From Candidatus Bruticola papionis (GTDB lineage: Bacteria; Vulcanimicrobiota; Xenobia; Xenobiales; Xenobiaceae): DNA of 10,388 bases. The notes under the pieces were generated by a model. It saw nothing but the letters and a program-made list of their open reading frames with translations. It did no database searches and was not told the DNA's origin. Positions 1 to 6,806 of the stretch are shown here, piece by piece. The number at the start of each line of letters is the position of its first letter. Position 1 is the stretch's first letter. Position numbers and translations under genes: made by a program. The stretch lies in the NCBI GenBank assembly GCA_002407045.1, contig DHKB01000010.1, positions 296-10,683 on the forward strand, read 5' to 3'.

Positions 1-54
1 CGGTAGCGCAGGCCTCTGGCCGCTAGGCCAGTGAAGCCGGAGCGTAGATATGGT

Positions 55-81
55 AAAAAATGAAGCTAGCACAAAATAGCT
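55..81 (-). terminator. Weak candidate terminator of the FkbM-type gene
   Basis: Read on the minus strand, AGCTA and TAGCT can form a short 5-bp stem (64-68 with 77-81), followed closely by a run of six T (55-60 as A on the plus strand). It lies about 120 bp downstream of the methyltransferase stop codon. The stem is short, so this is only a candidate. Confidence 0.25.
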
Positions 82-134
82 ATCGGGCGGGCGGAACACT
101 ATTAGCGTTTCCAGGCTGAAAAACTACGCAGCCA

Positions 135-160
135 AACAGGCAAGCGCAACAGGCAAGTGC
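135..160. repeat. 13-bp tandem repeat, two copies
   Basis: The unit AACAGGCAAGCGC (135-147) is followed directly by AACAGGCAAGTGC (148-160), one mismatch apart. It lies just downstream of the minus-strand methyltransferase gene. No function can be assigned. Confidence 0.6.
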
Positions 161-198
161 AAGCACAGTTAATATGTGGCTTACGCATTATTGGCATT

Positions 199-1143
199 TT
201 AAGCCATGAAGATATAATTGCTTTTATCTAAAGCTTCAATTTGTTTATAACCTAGTTCTGATAAAAGCTCACTCACTTTTGGATAATTGCACTCAAAGAT
301 CTCTACCCAAAGTATGGGCTTATCTTTAAGAAGTAAGCTCTTACTGCCTTGTAAAACTTTATACTCAAAGCCTTCAACGTCCATTTTGATAAAATCAATT
401 TTTGTACCAAAATCAAAACTATCTAAGGGCTTCATTTCAATACCATTTAGACTTTTTGATTCTGTAAAATTTGTTCCACCAAAATTAAAAAGATCACAGG
501 TGCAAATTTCGGCTGAACCTGCTTTTTCACCTAATACACAATTGTAGGCTGTAATTACGTCTTGAAGATTGTTTACTTCAATATTTTTTGTAAGAATATC
601 GTATGTAGGCGAGCAACCTTCAAAGGCAAAAATCTTTTTGGCTTTGGCTACGCAAGCAAAAAACAGACTATGGTTGCCAATATTGGCGCCACAATCTAGA
701 TACGTGAAACCGGGCTTTAGATATTTTTTATAGACCTTTTCAAGAAGCTCATATTCATCAAAATTTCTGCATTTTAATATTGATTGCTGTATTAAATCGA
801 AGCGAGCGTATGGTAAATAAAAGTTAACATGAACGCCTTTTATATCGAGGCTGTAAGTATCATCTTCTACGCTTCTATTGTTATTTTGAGCGTATAGTTC
901 ATCTTTAATTAGCTCATCATGGATAGGTTTAGTAACAAACTTCAGCACCTTTTTTAAGAAAGATGCATAATGCCTTAAAAAGAAAGAACTTCCATCAAAT
1001 TTTTTATAGACGCAAAATAGAGCTTCTCTAAAAAAGCGAGTGTCACAAACATTATCTATGTTCTGTCGTGGAGTTATACATTCCGAGTAATTATGCTTCT
1101 TTATTGAAAGCTCAGCACTAGCAGATGATTTGTTATCGTTCAT
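199..1143 (-). CDS. FkbM family SAM-dependent methyltransferase
   Basis: This 314-residue protein is predicted to transfer a methyl group from S-adenosylmethionine, probably to a sugar, lipid or polyketide-type hydroxyl as in other FkbM-family enzymes; the substrate is unknown. Residues about 145-314 form the methyltransferase domain. The SAM-binding motif I is YLDCGANIGNH (148-158), followed by the acidic AFEG (173-176). The family hallmark IDFIKMDVEGFE is at 249-260, and a following strand reads ILWVEIFE (277-284). The first 140 residues are a poorly conserved extension with no signal peptide or membrane segment, so the enzyme should be cytoplasmic. The ATG at 1141-1143 has a GGAG site about 10 bases upstream. 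The gene stands alone and is visibly more AT-rich than the housekeeping genes in the window, with many AAA, TTT and ATA codons. That suggests acquisition by transfer, as is common for surface-glycan modification genes. The family assignment is firm, the substrate is not. Confidence 0.9.
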   Translation of the reverse strand: MNDNKSSASAELSIKKHNYSECITPRQNIDNVCDTRFFREALFCVYKKFDGSSFFLRHYASFLKKVLKFVTKPIHDELIKDELYAQNNNRSVEDDTYSLDIKGVHVNFYLPYARFDLIQQSILKCRNFDEYELLEKVYKKYLKPGFTYLDCGANIGNHSLFFACVAKAKKIFAFEGCSPTYDILTKNIEVNNLQDVITAYNCVLGEKAGSAEICTCDLFNFGGTNFTESKSLNGIEMKPLDSFDFGTKIDFIKMDVEGFEYKVLQGSKSLLLKDKPILWVEIFECNYPKVSELLSELGYKQIEALDKSNYIFMA

Positions 1144-1243
1144 TACAAAGCCGCTCCAGATTTTGCTGAAATAGATTCCCCATCTTAATAATAGAAAGTT
1201 AGGAAAATATTGATATGTACCCTAAATGGGCATAACTCCGATT

Positions 1244-1272
1244 ATAATATATATATTTTATAAATATGTCTA
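1244..1272 (-). promoter_or_regulatory. Candidate promoter of the FkbM-type gene
   Basis: Read on the minus strand, TAGACA (1267-1272) is followed after 17 bases by TATTAT (1244-1249). An overlapping TATAAT sits three bases further on. The site is about 100 bp upstream of the methyltransferase start. The sequence around it is so AT-rich that a chance match is quite possible. Confidence 0.35.
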
Positions 1273-1434
1273 TAGTTAGAAATATACCGTTGAGTTTTTT
1301 TTGTTAGTATAGTATGCTGTACCATTTTTGGATAATATGTTTGCTTGCAGTTAGAGGGTGTTAAATATGTTTTTTTACACAAATAAATATTTATAAATAT
1401 TACTTTTTTATTTTTACTTGTACCATTATTTCTC

Positions 1435-1462
1435 TTGATTAAAAGTAAAATTGTAGTATTAT
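1435..1462 (+). promoter_or_regulatory. Candidate promoter of the 67-residue protein gene
   Basis: TTGATT (1435-1440) and TATTAT (1457-1462) are separated by 16 bases, close to the housekeeping sigma-70 pattern. Transcription would begin near 1469. That leaves a leader of roughly 105 bases holding three hairpins in a row: ACACA/TGTGT (1471-1475 with 1486-1490), GAACT/AGTTC (1502-1506 with 1511-1515), and one at 1521-1548. The leader ends in a strong ribosome binding site. Confidence 0.5.
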
Positions 1463-1574
1463 GCAGGCATACACAGACATCGCTTTGTGTGGGCTATTTT
1501 GGAACTAATAAGTTCTGAATGTACTATTTTCTAGGTTTTTAGAAATACTGCTGTAGTTTGATAAGGAGGCATGT

Positions 1575-1778
1575 ATGGGCTTTTTAGATGGATTATTGGG
1601 AGTTGGTCTGGCGGCTATGGCTCTGGATTTGCAAACTCAAGACGTTAAAGCTGAAGAAGGCGATGGCGAGCTTGATATTCTCCGCAAAAAAGTAGAACGT
1701 TTTAAGGAAATCCAAGAAGACAAGAAAAACGAGTGGTTGCGCGAAAAAGAGCGCGAAAGGGCGAGAAGAGGATATTAA
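1575..1778 (+). CDS. Small hypothetical protein, hydrophobic head and charged coiled-coil-like tail
   Basis: I do not recognise this 67-residue protein. Residues 2-18 (GFLDGLLGVGLAAMALD) form a short glycine- and leucine-rich hydrophobic stretch, too short and too acidic at its end to be a standard signal peptide or transmembrane helix. From residue 25 on the chain is almost entirely Glu, Lys, Arg and Asp, with spaced Leu, Ile, Val and Phe typical of a single long helix or coiled coil. The start is well supported: an ideal AAGGAGG site at 1563-1569 lies five bases before the ATG. The gene is a self-contained unit, with a candidate promoter at 1435-1462 and a strong terminator at 1823-1860. 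Expression could therefore be high and independent of its neighbours. A membrane-associated or self-assembling role is possible but unproven. Confidence 0.8.
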   Translation: MGFLDGLLGVGLAAMALDLQTQDVKAEEGDGELDILRKKVERFKEIQEDKKNEWLREKERERARRGY

Positions 1779-1822
1779 GTTAGCTGCTCTTGTGGCTCTA
1801 TTAGAAAATTAAGATAAAGCTG

Positions 1823-1860
1823 GCGGCCAAATTTACTAATTTGAATTTGGCCGCTTTTTT
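1823..1860 (+). terminator. Strong intrinsic terminator after the small protein gene
   Basis: A perfect 11-bp stem (GCGGCCAAATT at 1823-1833 with AATTTGGCCGC at 1844-1854) and a 10-base loop are followed directly by six T (1855-1860). It lies 45 bp after the stop codon of the 67-residue protein and ends that transcript before ygiQ. Confidence 0.9.
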
Positions 1861-1955
1861 GTTGGGTTAACTATAAGCGTGTAGGTTTATAAACTTATTT
1901 TCGAGAAAGTGCGCCCCTGAAAAATAGTGTAGATAAGGTAAACAGGCGGTCAAAG

Positions 1956-3935
1956 ATGAGCTATAGCGGAAATAATATGTTGCCTATTTGTGTAGCAGAT
2001 ATGAAGAAGTTGGGGTGGAGCGAGTTGGATGTTTTGCTCGTTTCCGGTGACGCTTATATTGACCACCCTTCTTTTGCGGCAGCTTTGTTGGGGCGTTTTT
2101 TGGTCTCTAAAGGGTATCGCGTGGGGCTAGTGTGCCAGCCGCGCTGGGATCGTCCTGATGATTTTTTAGTCATGGGGCGTCCTCGTTTATTGGCAGGGAT
2201 TAGTGGCGGCGCTTTAGATTCCATGTTAGCTCACTATACAGCTTTTAGAAAAAAACGCCATGACGATGCTTTTACTCCGGGAGGCAAAGCCGGAGCTCGT
2301 CCCAATCGGGCTATTATTGTTTATACTAATTTAGTTAGACAAGCATTTCCCGGTTTGCCAGTAATAATTGGTGGTATTGAAGCTTCTTTGCGCCGCTATA
2401 CCCATTATGATTTTTGGTCGGATAATTTGCGTCGATCTATTTTGTTGGATTCGAAAGCTGATGCTCTTATTTATGGTATGGGCGAATATTCGCTTTGGAA
2501 TGTAGTAAAAAGAGTTGAAGAAGCTTGGGAACGCAATCGTCCAGTATCTTTTGAAGGGCTCAATGGCCTTTGTTATATGGCTAAAGCAGAAGATATAGAG
2601 CGCTTGGAAAATCCTATAGTATTGCCCAGCCATGAAGAGATCGTGGCTGATTCTGAACAGCTTGTGAAAGCTTCTCTTTTAGCTGAGCGCCATATTCAGG
2701 CTGCCAATTGTGCTTGCGTTCAGCAAGTAGGCAATCGCTATTTAGTTGCCACTCCGCCTACGCCAAGTTTAAGTCAAGCTGAAATGGACAAAATTTATGA
2801 CTTGCCTTTTACCAGAAAGGCCCATCCGAGTTACAAAGAGCCTATTCCGGCTTTGGAAATGATAAAAACTAGCATAAACAGCCATCGCGGCTGCGGCGGA
2901 GGTTGTTCTTTTTGCTCTTTAGCTCTACATCAAGGACGACGCATAGCTTCTCGCAGTGAGCGTTCAATTTTAAGTGAATTGGAAAAAGTGGCTAGGGCTG
3001 AAGATTTTAAAGGCTCTATTTCCGATGTTGGCGGGCCTACAGCCAATATGTGGCAAGCTAAATGTGGCGCAGATCCGGCCAAATGTAAGCGCTCTAGTTG
3101 TATGTTCCCTAAAGTTTGTCCAAATTTTAAGGACCAGCAAGATAAGTATGTTGCTTTGCTGCGCAAAGTTTTAGCCCATCCTAAGGTTAAGCATGTGCGC
3201 ATTGCTAGTGGCGTTCGTTTTGATTTAGCTTTAAAAAATAAAAATGCTTGTCGAGCTTATGTGGCTGAATTTACTGGAGGACAATTAAAAATTGCTCCCG
3301 AGCATTGTAATGCTAAAGTTCTAAACTATATGCGTAAGCCTAGTATTCAACTTATGGATGAATTTATTGGCTATTTCTTAAAATATTCTCAAGATGTCAA
3401 TAAAGAACAATATATCGTTCCTTACTTGATGAGTGCTTTTCCCGGATGCACGGAAAGCGATATGCGTGAATTGGCGCAGTGGTTGCAAAAGCGTCATTGG
3501 TCGCCGCAACAAGTACAATGTTTTATTCCTACTCCTGGTACTGTAGCTACTGCTATGTATTATGCTAAAAAAGATACTGAGGGCAACTCTATATATGTTG
3601 CCAGAACTGACGCTGAAAGAATGAGGCAACATTACATTTTATTAGGCAATAGCAAAGAGGAGCGCCATGTTAGTGGACGAGAAAATCGAAAAATTTCCGC
3701 TCATGAGCCTTCGCCTTCTAAAGGTAACGCCCGTCGAGAGAATGCCAGACTCAACGAACGAAGAGGCGAACGGGCTGTTAATAGCGGCCGCCGTGTCGAG
3801 TCTCACAAAATTGAAGGCAAAACAAGACGAGGTGTACCCCAACAAGAAGAACGCCGAAACTGGAACTCTAGACGAAATCCCGAAAGTTTCGGCGCTGAAC
3901 GTAATCGCTTCGGCAGAAGAGGTCGAAACGGTTAG
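1956..3935 (+). CDS. ygiQ: YgiQ family radical SAM protein
   Basis: This 659-residue protein belongs to the YgiQ family of radical SAM enzymes, which use a [4Fe-4S] cluster and S-adenosylmethionine to start radical chemistry; the reaction is unknown. The N-terminal YgiQ domain (about 1-300) carries the typical DVLLVSGDAYIDHPSF (25-40) and IIGGIEASLRRYTHYDFW (137-154). The cluster-binding CX3CX2C motif is C313, C317 and C320 in RGCGGGCSFC. A second cysteine group at 370, 377, 382 and 388, following ISDVGGPTANM (355-365), is also characteristic of the family. KIAPEHC is at 445-451. The conserved region ends near residue 565. The remaining 90 residues are a disordered tail rich in Arg, Glu, Asn and Gly. 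The ATG has only a modest AGGCGG site at 1944-1949. A 10-bp palindrome, GTTTATAAAC (1885-1894), lies upstream. The gene stands alone and converges with the TSCPD gene, with an 18-bp gap and no evident terminator between them. Confidence 0.96.
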   Translation: MSYSGNNMLPICVADMKKLGWSELDVLLVSGDAYIDHPSFAAALLGRFLVSKGYRVGLVCQPRWDRPDDFLVMGRPRLLAGISGGALDSMLAHYTAFRKKRHDDAFTPGGKAGARPNRAIIVYTNLVRQAFPGLPVIIGGIEASLRRYTHYDFWSDNLRRSILLDSKADALIYGMGEYSLWNVVKRVEEAWERNRPVSFEGLNGLCYMAKAEDIERLENPIVLPSHEEIVADSEQLVKASLLAERHIQAANCACVQQVGNRYLVATPPTPSLSQAEMDKIYDLPFTRKAHPSYKEPIPALEMIKTSINSHRGCGGGCSFCSLALHQGRRIASRSERSILSELEKVARAEDFKGSISDVGGPTANMWQAKCGADPAKCKRSSCMFPKVCPNFKDQQDKYVALLRKVLAHPKVKHVRIASGVRFDLALKNKNACRAYVAEFTGGQLKIAPEHCNAKVLNYMRKPSIQLMDEFIGYFLKYSQDVNKEQYIVPYLMSAFPGCTESDMRELAQWLQKRHWSPQQVQCFIPTPGTVATAMYYAKKDTEGNSIYVARTDAERMRQHYILLGNSKEERHVSGRENRKISAHEPSPSKGNARRENARLNERRGERAVNSGRRVESHKIEGKTRRGVPQQEERRNWNSRRNPESFGAERNRFGRRGRNG

Positions 3936-3953
3936 TTTATTATCTATCAGGAG

Positions 3954-4226
3954 TTAACCTAAAATAGCGGCTCCTTTGGTCTCTTGTTGAGCTTGACGGA
4001 CAGCTTTAGCCAGTTGGTCAGGGCAGGAAGTAGGCTTGGGGCCGCAAGTAATACCTTGCAAAAGTGACTCAATTTCGTCTACGCTGTGTCCTTCAACCAG
4101 TTTGGCAATGCCTTTAAGATTGCCATTGCACCCGCCATCGAAGCGGACGTTGCTGATCTTATCACCGTCAATATCGAAGTGGATAGCTCGAGAGCAAGTT
4201 CCCTTAGTTACATATGTATAATGCAT
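3954..4226 (-). CDS. TSCPD domain protein, TIGR03905 type
   Basis: This 90-residue protein matches the small stand-alone TSCPD family (TIGR03905-like). The name-giving motif is visible as TSCPDQLAKAV (66-76). The family pattern also includes TKGTCS (7-12), VRFDGGCNGNLKGI (27-40) and ITCGPKPTSC (59-68). The four cysteines at 11, 33, 61 and 68 are in conserved positions and could bind a metal or form disulfides. Related TSCPD domains occur at the C-terminus of some ribonucleotide reductases, but the role of the stand-alone form is not established. The start is supported by AGGAG five bases before the ATG. It lies 24 bp downstream of the LolA-like gene on the same strand and is very probably cotranscribed with it, though no functional link is obvious. 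Confidence 0.9.
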   Translation of the reverse strand: MHYTYVTKGTCSRAIHFDIDGDKISNVRFDGGCNGNLKGIAKLVEGHSVDEIESLLQGITCGPKPTSCPDQLAKAVRQAQQETKGAAILG

Positions 4227-4250
4227 AGGTTCTCCTAAAATTTAGTTAGC

Positions 4251-4916
4251 TTATTTGTCTTCTTTTTTGAAGAAAGAATCGGGCAAGTTTTTGTTAAAAA
4301 TGTAGTTAGAATACTTGGCAGTAGCGTGAGCGTTTACAGACACTTTAGGAAAAGCAAACTGGGCGCTCATAGAATCGAATACTTTATAGCCATCTTTGGT
4401 GACGTAGTTGACGTCGACACTAAGCTTACCATCGTTTTTATAGTTGGTTACCTGGCGCGGCACGGTATAATCTTCGCAATTGACCCACATTTCTACACTG
4501 ATAATGTCGCCCATGCCTTGTTTGGGAAGTAAAAATAAGTGCCAAACTTTTTGGTTATTTAAAGTAGTAGTTTCTTTGACTCTGCTATTGAATTTTTCCA
4601 ACTTGGGAAGGTTCCAGCCAAAAATATTGGGATATTTTTTGACATAGCTGGGAGCTTTTTCCAAGACGAGCTTGTGCTTGTCGGGAGCTTTGTAATAATA
4701 CTTGCCGCTCATGCTGGGATTGTAAGGAATGAAAGCTACTTTGGCACGCAGAGAAATGTCGATATTAGCTTGGTAATCTTTAAGGCCGTGGTTGACAGCT
4801 TTAACTTTACTAAAGATTTTCTCGACTTCTTCGTTGGCTCTAGCTGGAGCAGCTATAAAAAGAGCTAAACCGATAATCGATAAGCTTATAAGTAAACTCT
4901 TAATTTGTTTTCTCAT
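4251..4916 (-). CDS. LolA-like periplasmic protein
   Basis: This 221-residue protein resembles the LolA/LolB-fold outer-membrane lipoprotein-sorting proteins, which form an open beta-barrel that carries lipid-modified cargo across the periplasm. Residues 1-27 are a clear Sec signal peptide: MRKQIK, a hydrophobic core, then APARA with cleavage expected after Ala27. The mature part has features usual for the fold: a loose opening helix (30-45), GKYYYKAPDKHKL (71-83) and VEMWVNCEDYTVPRQ (141-155), in which a strand is followed by a turn and proline-arginine. An in-frame ATG 14 codons upstream was rejected because the AAAGGAG site at 4926-4932 fits only the start at 4914-4916, and because the signal peptide then begins correctly. 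No lipobox cysteine is present, so it is probably soluble. It lies between the FecR-domain and TSCPD genes. It could also be a general LolA-like or RseB-like domain rather than true LolA. Confidence 0.75.
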   Translation of the reverse strand: MRKQIKSLLISLSIIGLALFIAAPARANEEVEKIFSKVKAVNHGLKDYQANIDISLRAKVAFIPYNPSMSGKYYYKAPDKHKLVLEKAPSYVKKYPNIFGWNLPKLEKFNSRVKETTTLNNQKVWHLFLLPKQGMGDIISVEMWVNCEDYTVPRQVTNYKNDGKLSVDVNYVTKDGYKVFDSMSAQFAFPKVSVNAHATAKYSNYIFNKNLPDSFFKKEDK

Positions 4917-4925
4917 ATTTATCTT

Positions 4926-4932
4926 CTCCTTT
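4926..4932 (-). promoter_or_regulatory. Ribosome binding site deciding the LolA-like start
   Basis: On the minus strand AAAGGAG lies nine bases before the ATG at 4914-4916. It lies inside the longer reading frame that begins at 4958, so it argues for the shorter protein with an intact signal peptide. Confidence 0.75.
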
Positions 4933-5071
4933 AAGTTAAAAAAGGAAATAAAATTCAAAGAACACTTTCAGCGGATTCTTTTGTTAGAAGCTTAGAGCTC
5001 TCTCCTGCTGATTAGTTTCTTGGTAGAAAACTTTCTTAATATTCTTTAATACTTGTAGTCCTTTTTGATAT

Positions 5072-6619
5072 TTAGCGATAAGTAGCTGCGTCTAAAGCCT
5101 TGCTTGAAGGTGGCTTGGCCTTAAGGACATCTTTGCTAGTATCGGTAATAGCGTCTAAAGGATCGCCACTCTTATTGGTAGCTGCGCCTTCAAAGTCGTG
5201 CTCAGGATACATAAAGCCGTTAGCGTCCAAACGCATTTTAGGTTCGCTATTCTTTTTATCTTTTTGCTTGTTATCTATAGCATTAGATTCATCTTTATAA
5301 TTATTCCCTACGTTGGTGCCGCCTACTTTAGGCAGCTCGGGAATGTCCGGAGGAGGGGCCACTTGCACGGGAGGAATGTTTGGGCGAGGCATGTTGCGAC
5401 GCACTTTAGGATAGGCTGATTGCTTGTGGGTACTCCGACGAGCGGATTGAGTATAGTTATTCCCTTCGTAACGAGGCTTAACTTGAGTGCGTTTAGGTGG
5501 AGCTGGCAAGGGAGGAGGGGCGGGCACAGCTTGAGGAGGAACACACTCATTCTGACTATCTGGTTGATAATCATTGGACATGTAAGGGTCGGAGTCAATA
5601 TAGTCTTCTTCTGCGTCTTGAGAATAATAGTCATAGTCATCGCTATCGGCAGGATTATCATTTTTACGTAAGGCCCTGCTGTCACGAAAACGCTGAAAAT
5701 CAGCACTTTCCTCAAGATTGTCAGTATCATCTTTGATAGAGTAACTGGAAACTGGAATACTTTTCTTCTTTTTCTTTTTTTTGTGCTTAGGCTTCTGAGT
5801 ATTATCTTTAACTTTTACTTTAAGATCATTCTTGATCTCAGATATAGTGTTTAATTGAGCGTTCCAAGTGATCCAGCTATTGGGCAAAGCTCGATAAGGC
5901 CCGAGGATGGTATCTTTGGTAAATTCTAATTGCTCTCCAGTTTTGACAGTGAATTTTTGCTTAGGGTTGGAAGCACTATTAACAGCAACGCTGCCTTGAC
6001 AGACTCTAACTAAAGTTTGTTCAATCTTCTCTTGAGATTTTTGCTGGCATACTCCATATTTTGTGCCTATAGAGACGATGTTACAGTATTTTGTAGAAAT
6101 ACGAATTTTGGTATTTGAGGTATCGTCGGCAAAAAGCATGCCTTTGTATAGGATTACGTCAACAAAAGTTTGTTCATCTTCTCTTTTAGCTTCGTTAAGT
6201 TTGAAGATGGTATCGGCAGCAGCACGCAAGGTGGCGCCTTCGGGAAGCTCAAAAACGTAGACTTTGTCTGAGCCAGTTTTGACAATATTATCTTTATTTA
6301 CGGTATTAGCAACCAACAATGTGATCCATTGTGAGGAACCAACGTTAACTTTGGCATCTTTGCCCAGAATCAAAGTAGCTTGTAAGGGAGTATCGACAGT
6401 TTTCTCTAATCCACCGAAAAAATAGGCGAAACTGCATACAACTAACGTAATAAAGAGCAAAAGACCGCAGCCTGCTGCTGCGTAAAGGCCGAGATAAGCT
6501 TGATTTTGCCTTCGAGAAGATGTTGGCTGATCATAAGCACTAAAAGGTAGCTCTTCTGGCTCTCTTTCGTGTTGGGGTCGATTGCTTAGTAGTTCAGGCG
6601 ATATACGATCTTGGCTCAT
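5072..6619 (-). CDS. Membrane-anchored FecR-domain protein with disordered tail
   Basis: This 515-residue protein has a polar N-terminal segment (1-42), one transmembrane helix (about 43-69, LGLYAAAGCGLLLFITLVV), and then a FecR-like domain (about 75-255). The FecR features are VFELPEGATLRAAADTIFKL (122-141), RISTKYCNIVSIGTKYGV (173-190) and VRVCQGSVAVN (204-214). In classical systems FecR domains sit in the periplasm and pass a signal to an extracytoplasmic sigma factor. No sigma factor or TonB receptor gene is nearby, so a structural or regulatory role cannot be decided. The last 250 residues look disordered: a lysine run at 278-286, an Asp/Glu/Tyr-rich block at 325-351, and proline-rich blocks at 361-375 and 412-430. 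The ATG has GAGGG five bases upstream. The gene heads a same-strand series with the LolA-like (155-bp gap) and TSCPD genes. It is probably an envelope protein. Confidence 0.8.
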   Translation of the reverse strand: MSQDRISPELLSNRPQHEREPEELPFSAYDQPTSSRRQNQAYLGLYAAAGCGLLLFITLVVCSFAYFFGGLEKTVDTPLQATLILGKDAKVNVGSSQWITLLVANTVNKDNIVKTGSDKVYVFELPEGATLRAAADTIFKLNEAKREDEQTFVDVILYKGMLFADDTSNTKIRISTKYCNIVSIGTKYGVCQQKSQEKIEQTLVRVCQGSVAVNSASNPKQKFTVKTGEQLEFTKDTILGPYRALPNSWITWNAQLNTISEIKNDLKVKVKDNTQKPKHKKKKKKKSIPVSSYSIKDDTDNLEESADFQRFRDSRALRKNDNPADSDDYDYYSQDAEEDYIDSDPYMSNDYQPDSQNECVPPQAVPAPPPLPAPPKRTQVKPRYEGNNYTQSARRSTHKQSAYPKVRRNMPRPNIPPVQVAPPPDIPELPKVGGTNVGNNYKDESNAIDNKQKDKKNSEPKMRLDANGFMYPEHDFEGAATNKSGDPLDAITDTSKDVLKAKPPSSKALDAATYR

Positions 6620-6677
6620 ACATACCCTCGCAATTTTAATAATATGTGGATGTTAAATAAGACTTTTAAGAAATGCT

Positions 6678-6806
6678 TTAGCCATTCTCTAGAGCATCAA
6701 TTTTGACCTTTTGCCAGTAGAAGCCAACATACAAGGCTAAAAAAAAGATCTCTAATTTAACGGCTTCTTTGAAAGGTAGCTTGAGCCAATTAGTGAACTT
6801 GTGCAC
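6678..6806 (-). CDS. Possible small protein or gene remnant upstream of the FecR gene
   Basis: A frame open from 6836 to the stop at 6678-6680 has protein-like composition. It includes FTNWLKLPFKEAVKLE, followed by a hydrophobic aromatic stretch (IFFLALYVGFYW) and a short charged end. There is no ATG; GTG at 6804-6806 gives 42 residues, but no convincing Shine-Dalgarno site precedes it. The layout of a basic patch, an LP-containing amphipathic part and then a hydrophobic helix faintly recalls the N-terminus of lasso-peptide B2 (transglutaminase-like) proteins. The catalytic part is missing, so this would be a fragment at best. It lies 58 bp before the FecR-domain gene on the same strand. It could also be chance. 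Confidence 0.27.
   Translation of the reverse strand: MHKFTNWLKLPFKEAVKLEIFFLALYVGFYWQKVKIDALENG

Larger units (their letters stand above)
1..198. other. Left-edge spacer with inverted and tandem repeats
   Basis: No gene could be supported here. All three plus-strand frames stop early, so at most the last few codons of a gene entering from the left could be present (one frame runs to a TGA at 32-34). A perfect inverted repeat, CTGGCC-GCTA-GGCCAG, lies at 16-31. A second one, TGGCTTA at 177-183 with TAAGCCA at 200-206, overlaps the stop codon of the neighbouring minus-strand gene but has no T-tract. This stretch is more GC-rich than the AT-rich gene to its right. Confidence 0.5.
1144..1574. 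other. AT-rich divergent intergenic region
   Basis: This 431-bp spacer separates the minus-strand methyltransferase gene from the plus-strand small-protein gene and must hold both promoters. It is strongly AT-rich. It contains a perfect 16-bp AT-only palindrome, AATATTTATAAATATT, at 1386-1401, and a 9-bp direct repeat TGTACCATT at 1318-1326 and 1419-1427. The last 105 bases look like a structured leader for the gene at 1575. No convincing coding frame was found on either strand. Confidence 0.6.

Noticed and set aside
101..187. 28-codon minus-strand frame after the methyltransferase gene
   Set aside because: There is no Shine-Dalgarno site, it has an unusual Cys/Arg/Trp-rich composition, and it overlaps the tandem repeat.
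4973..5074. Protein-like minus-strand frame just after the FecR-domain gene (YQKGLQVLKNIKKVFYQE)
   Set aside because: It has no start codon, begins after an in-frame TAG inside the upstream gene, and its Lys/Asn/Ile-rich make-up is what AT-rich spacer DNA gives. A frameshifted gene end cannot be excluded without relatives.
5323..5730. 135-codon minus-strand frame inside the FecR-domain gene
   Set aside because: It is a shifted frame of the low-complexity tail of a well-supported gene. It has no own ribosome binding site context or recognisable domain.
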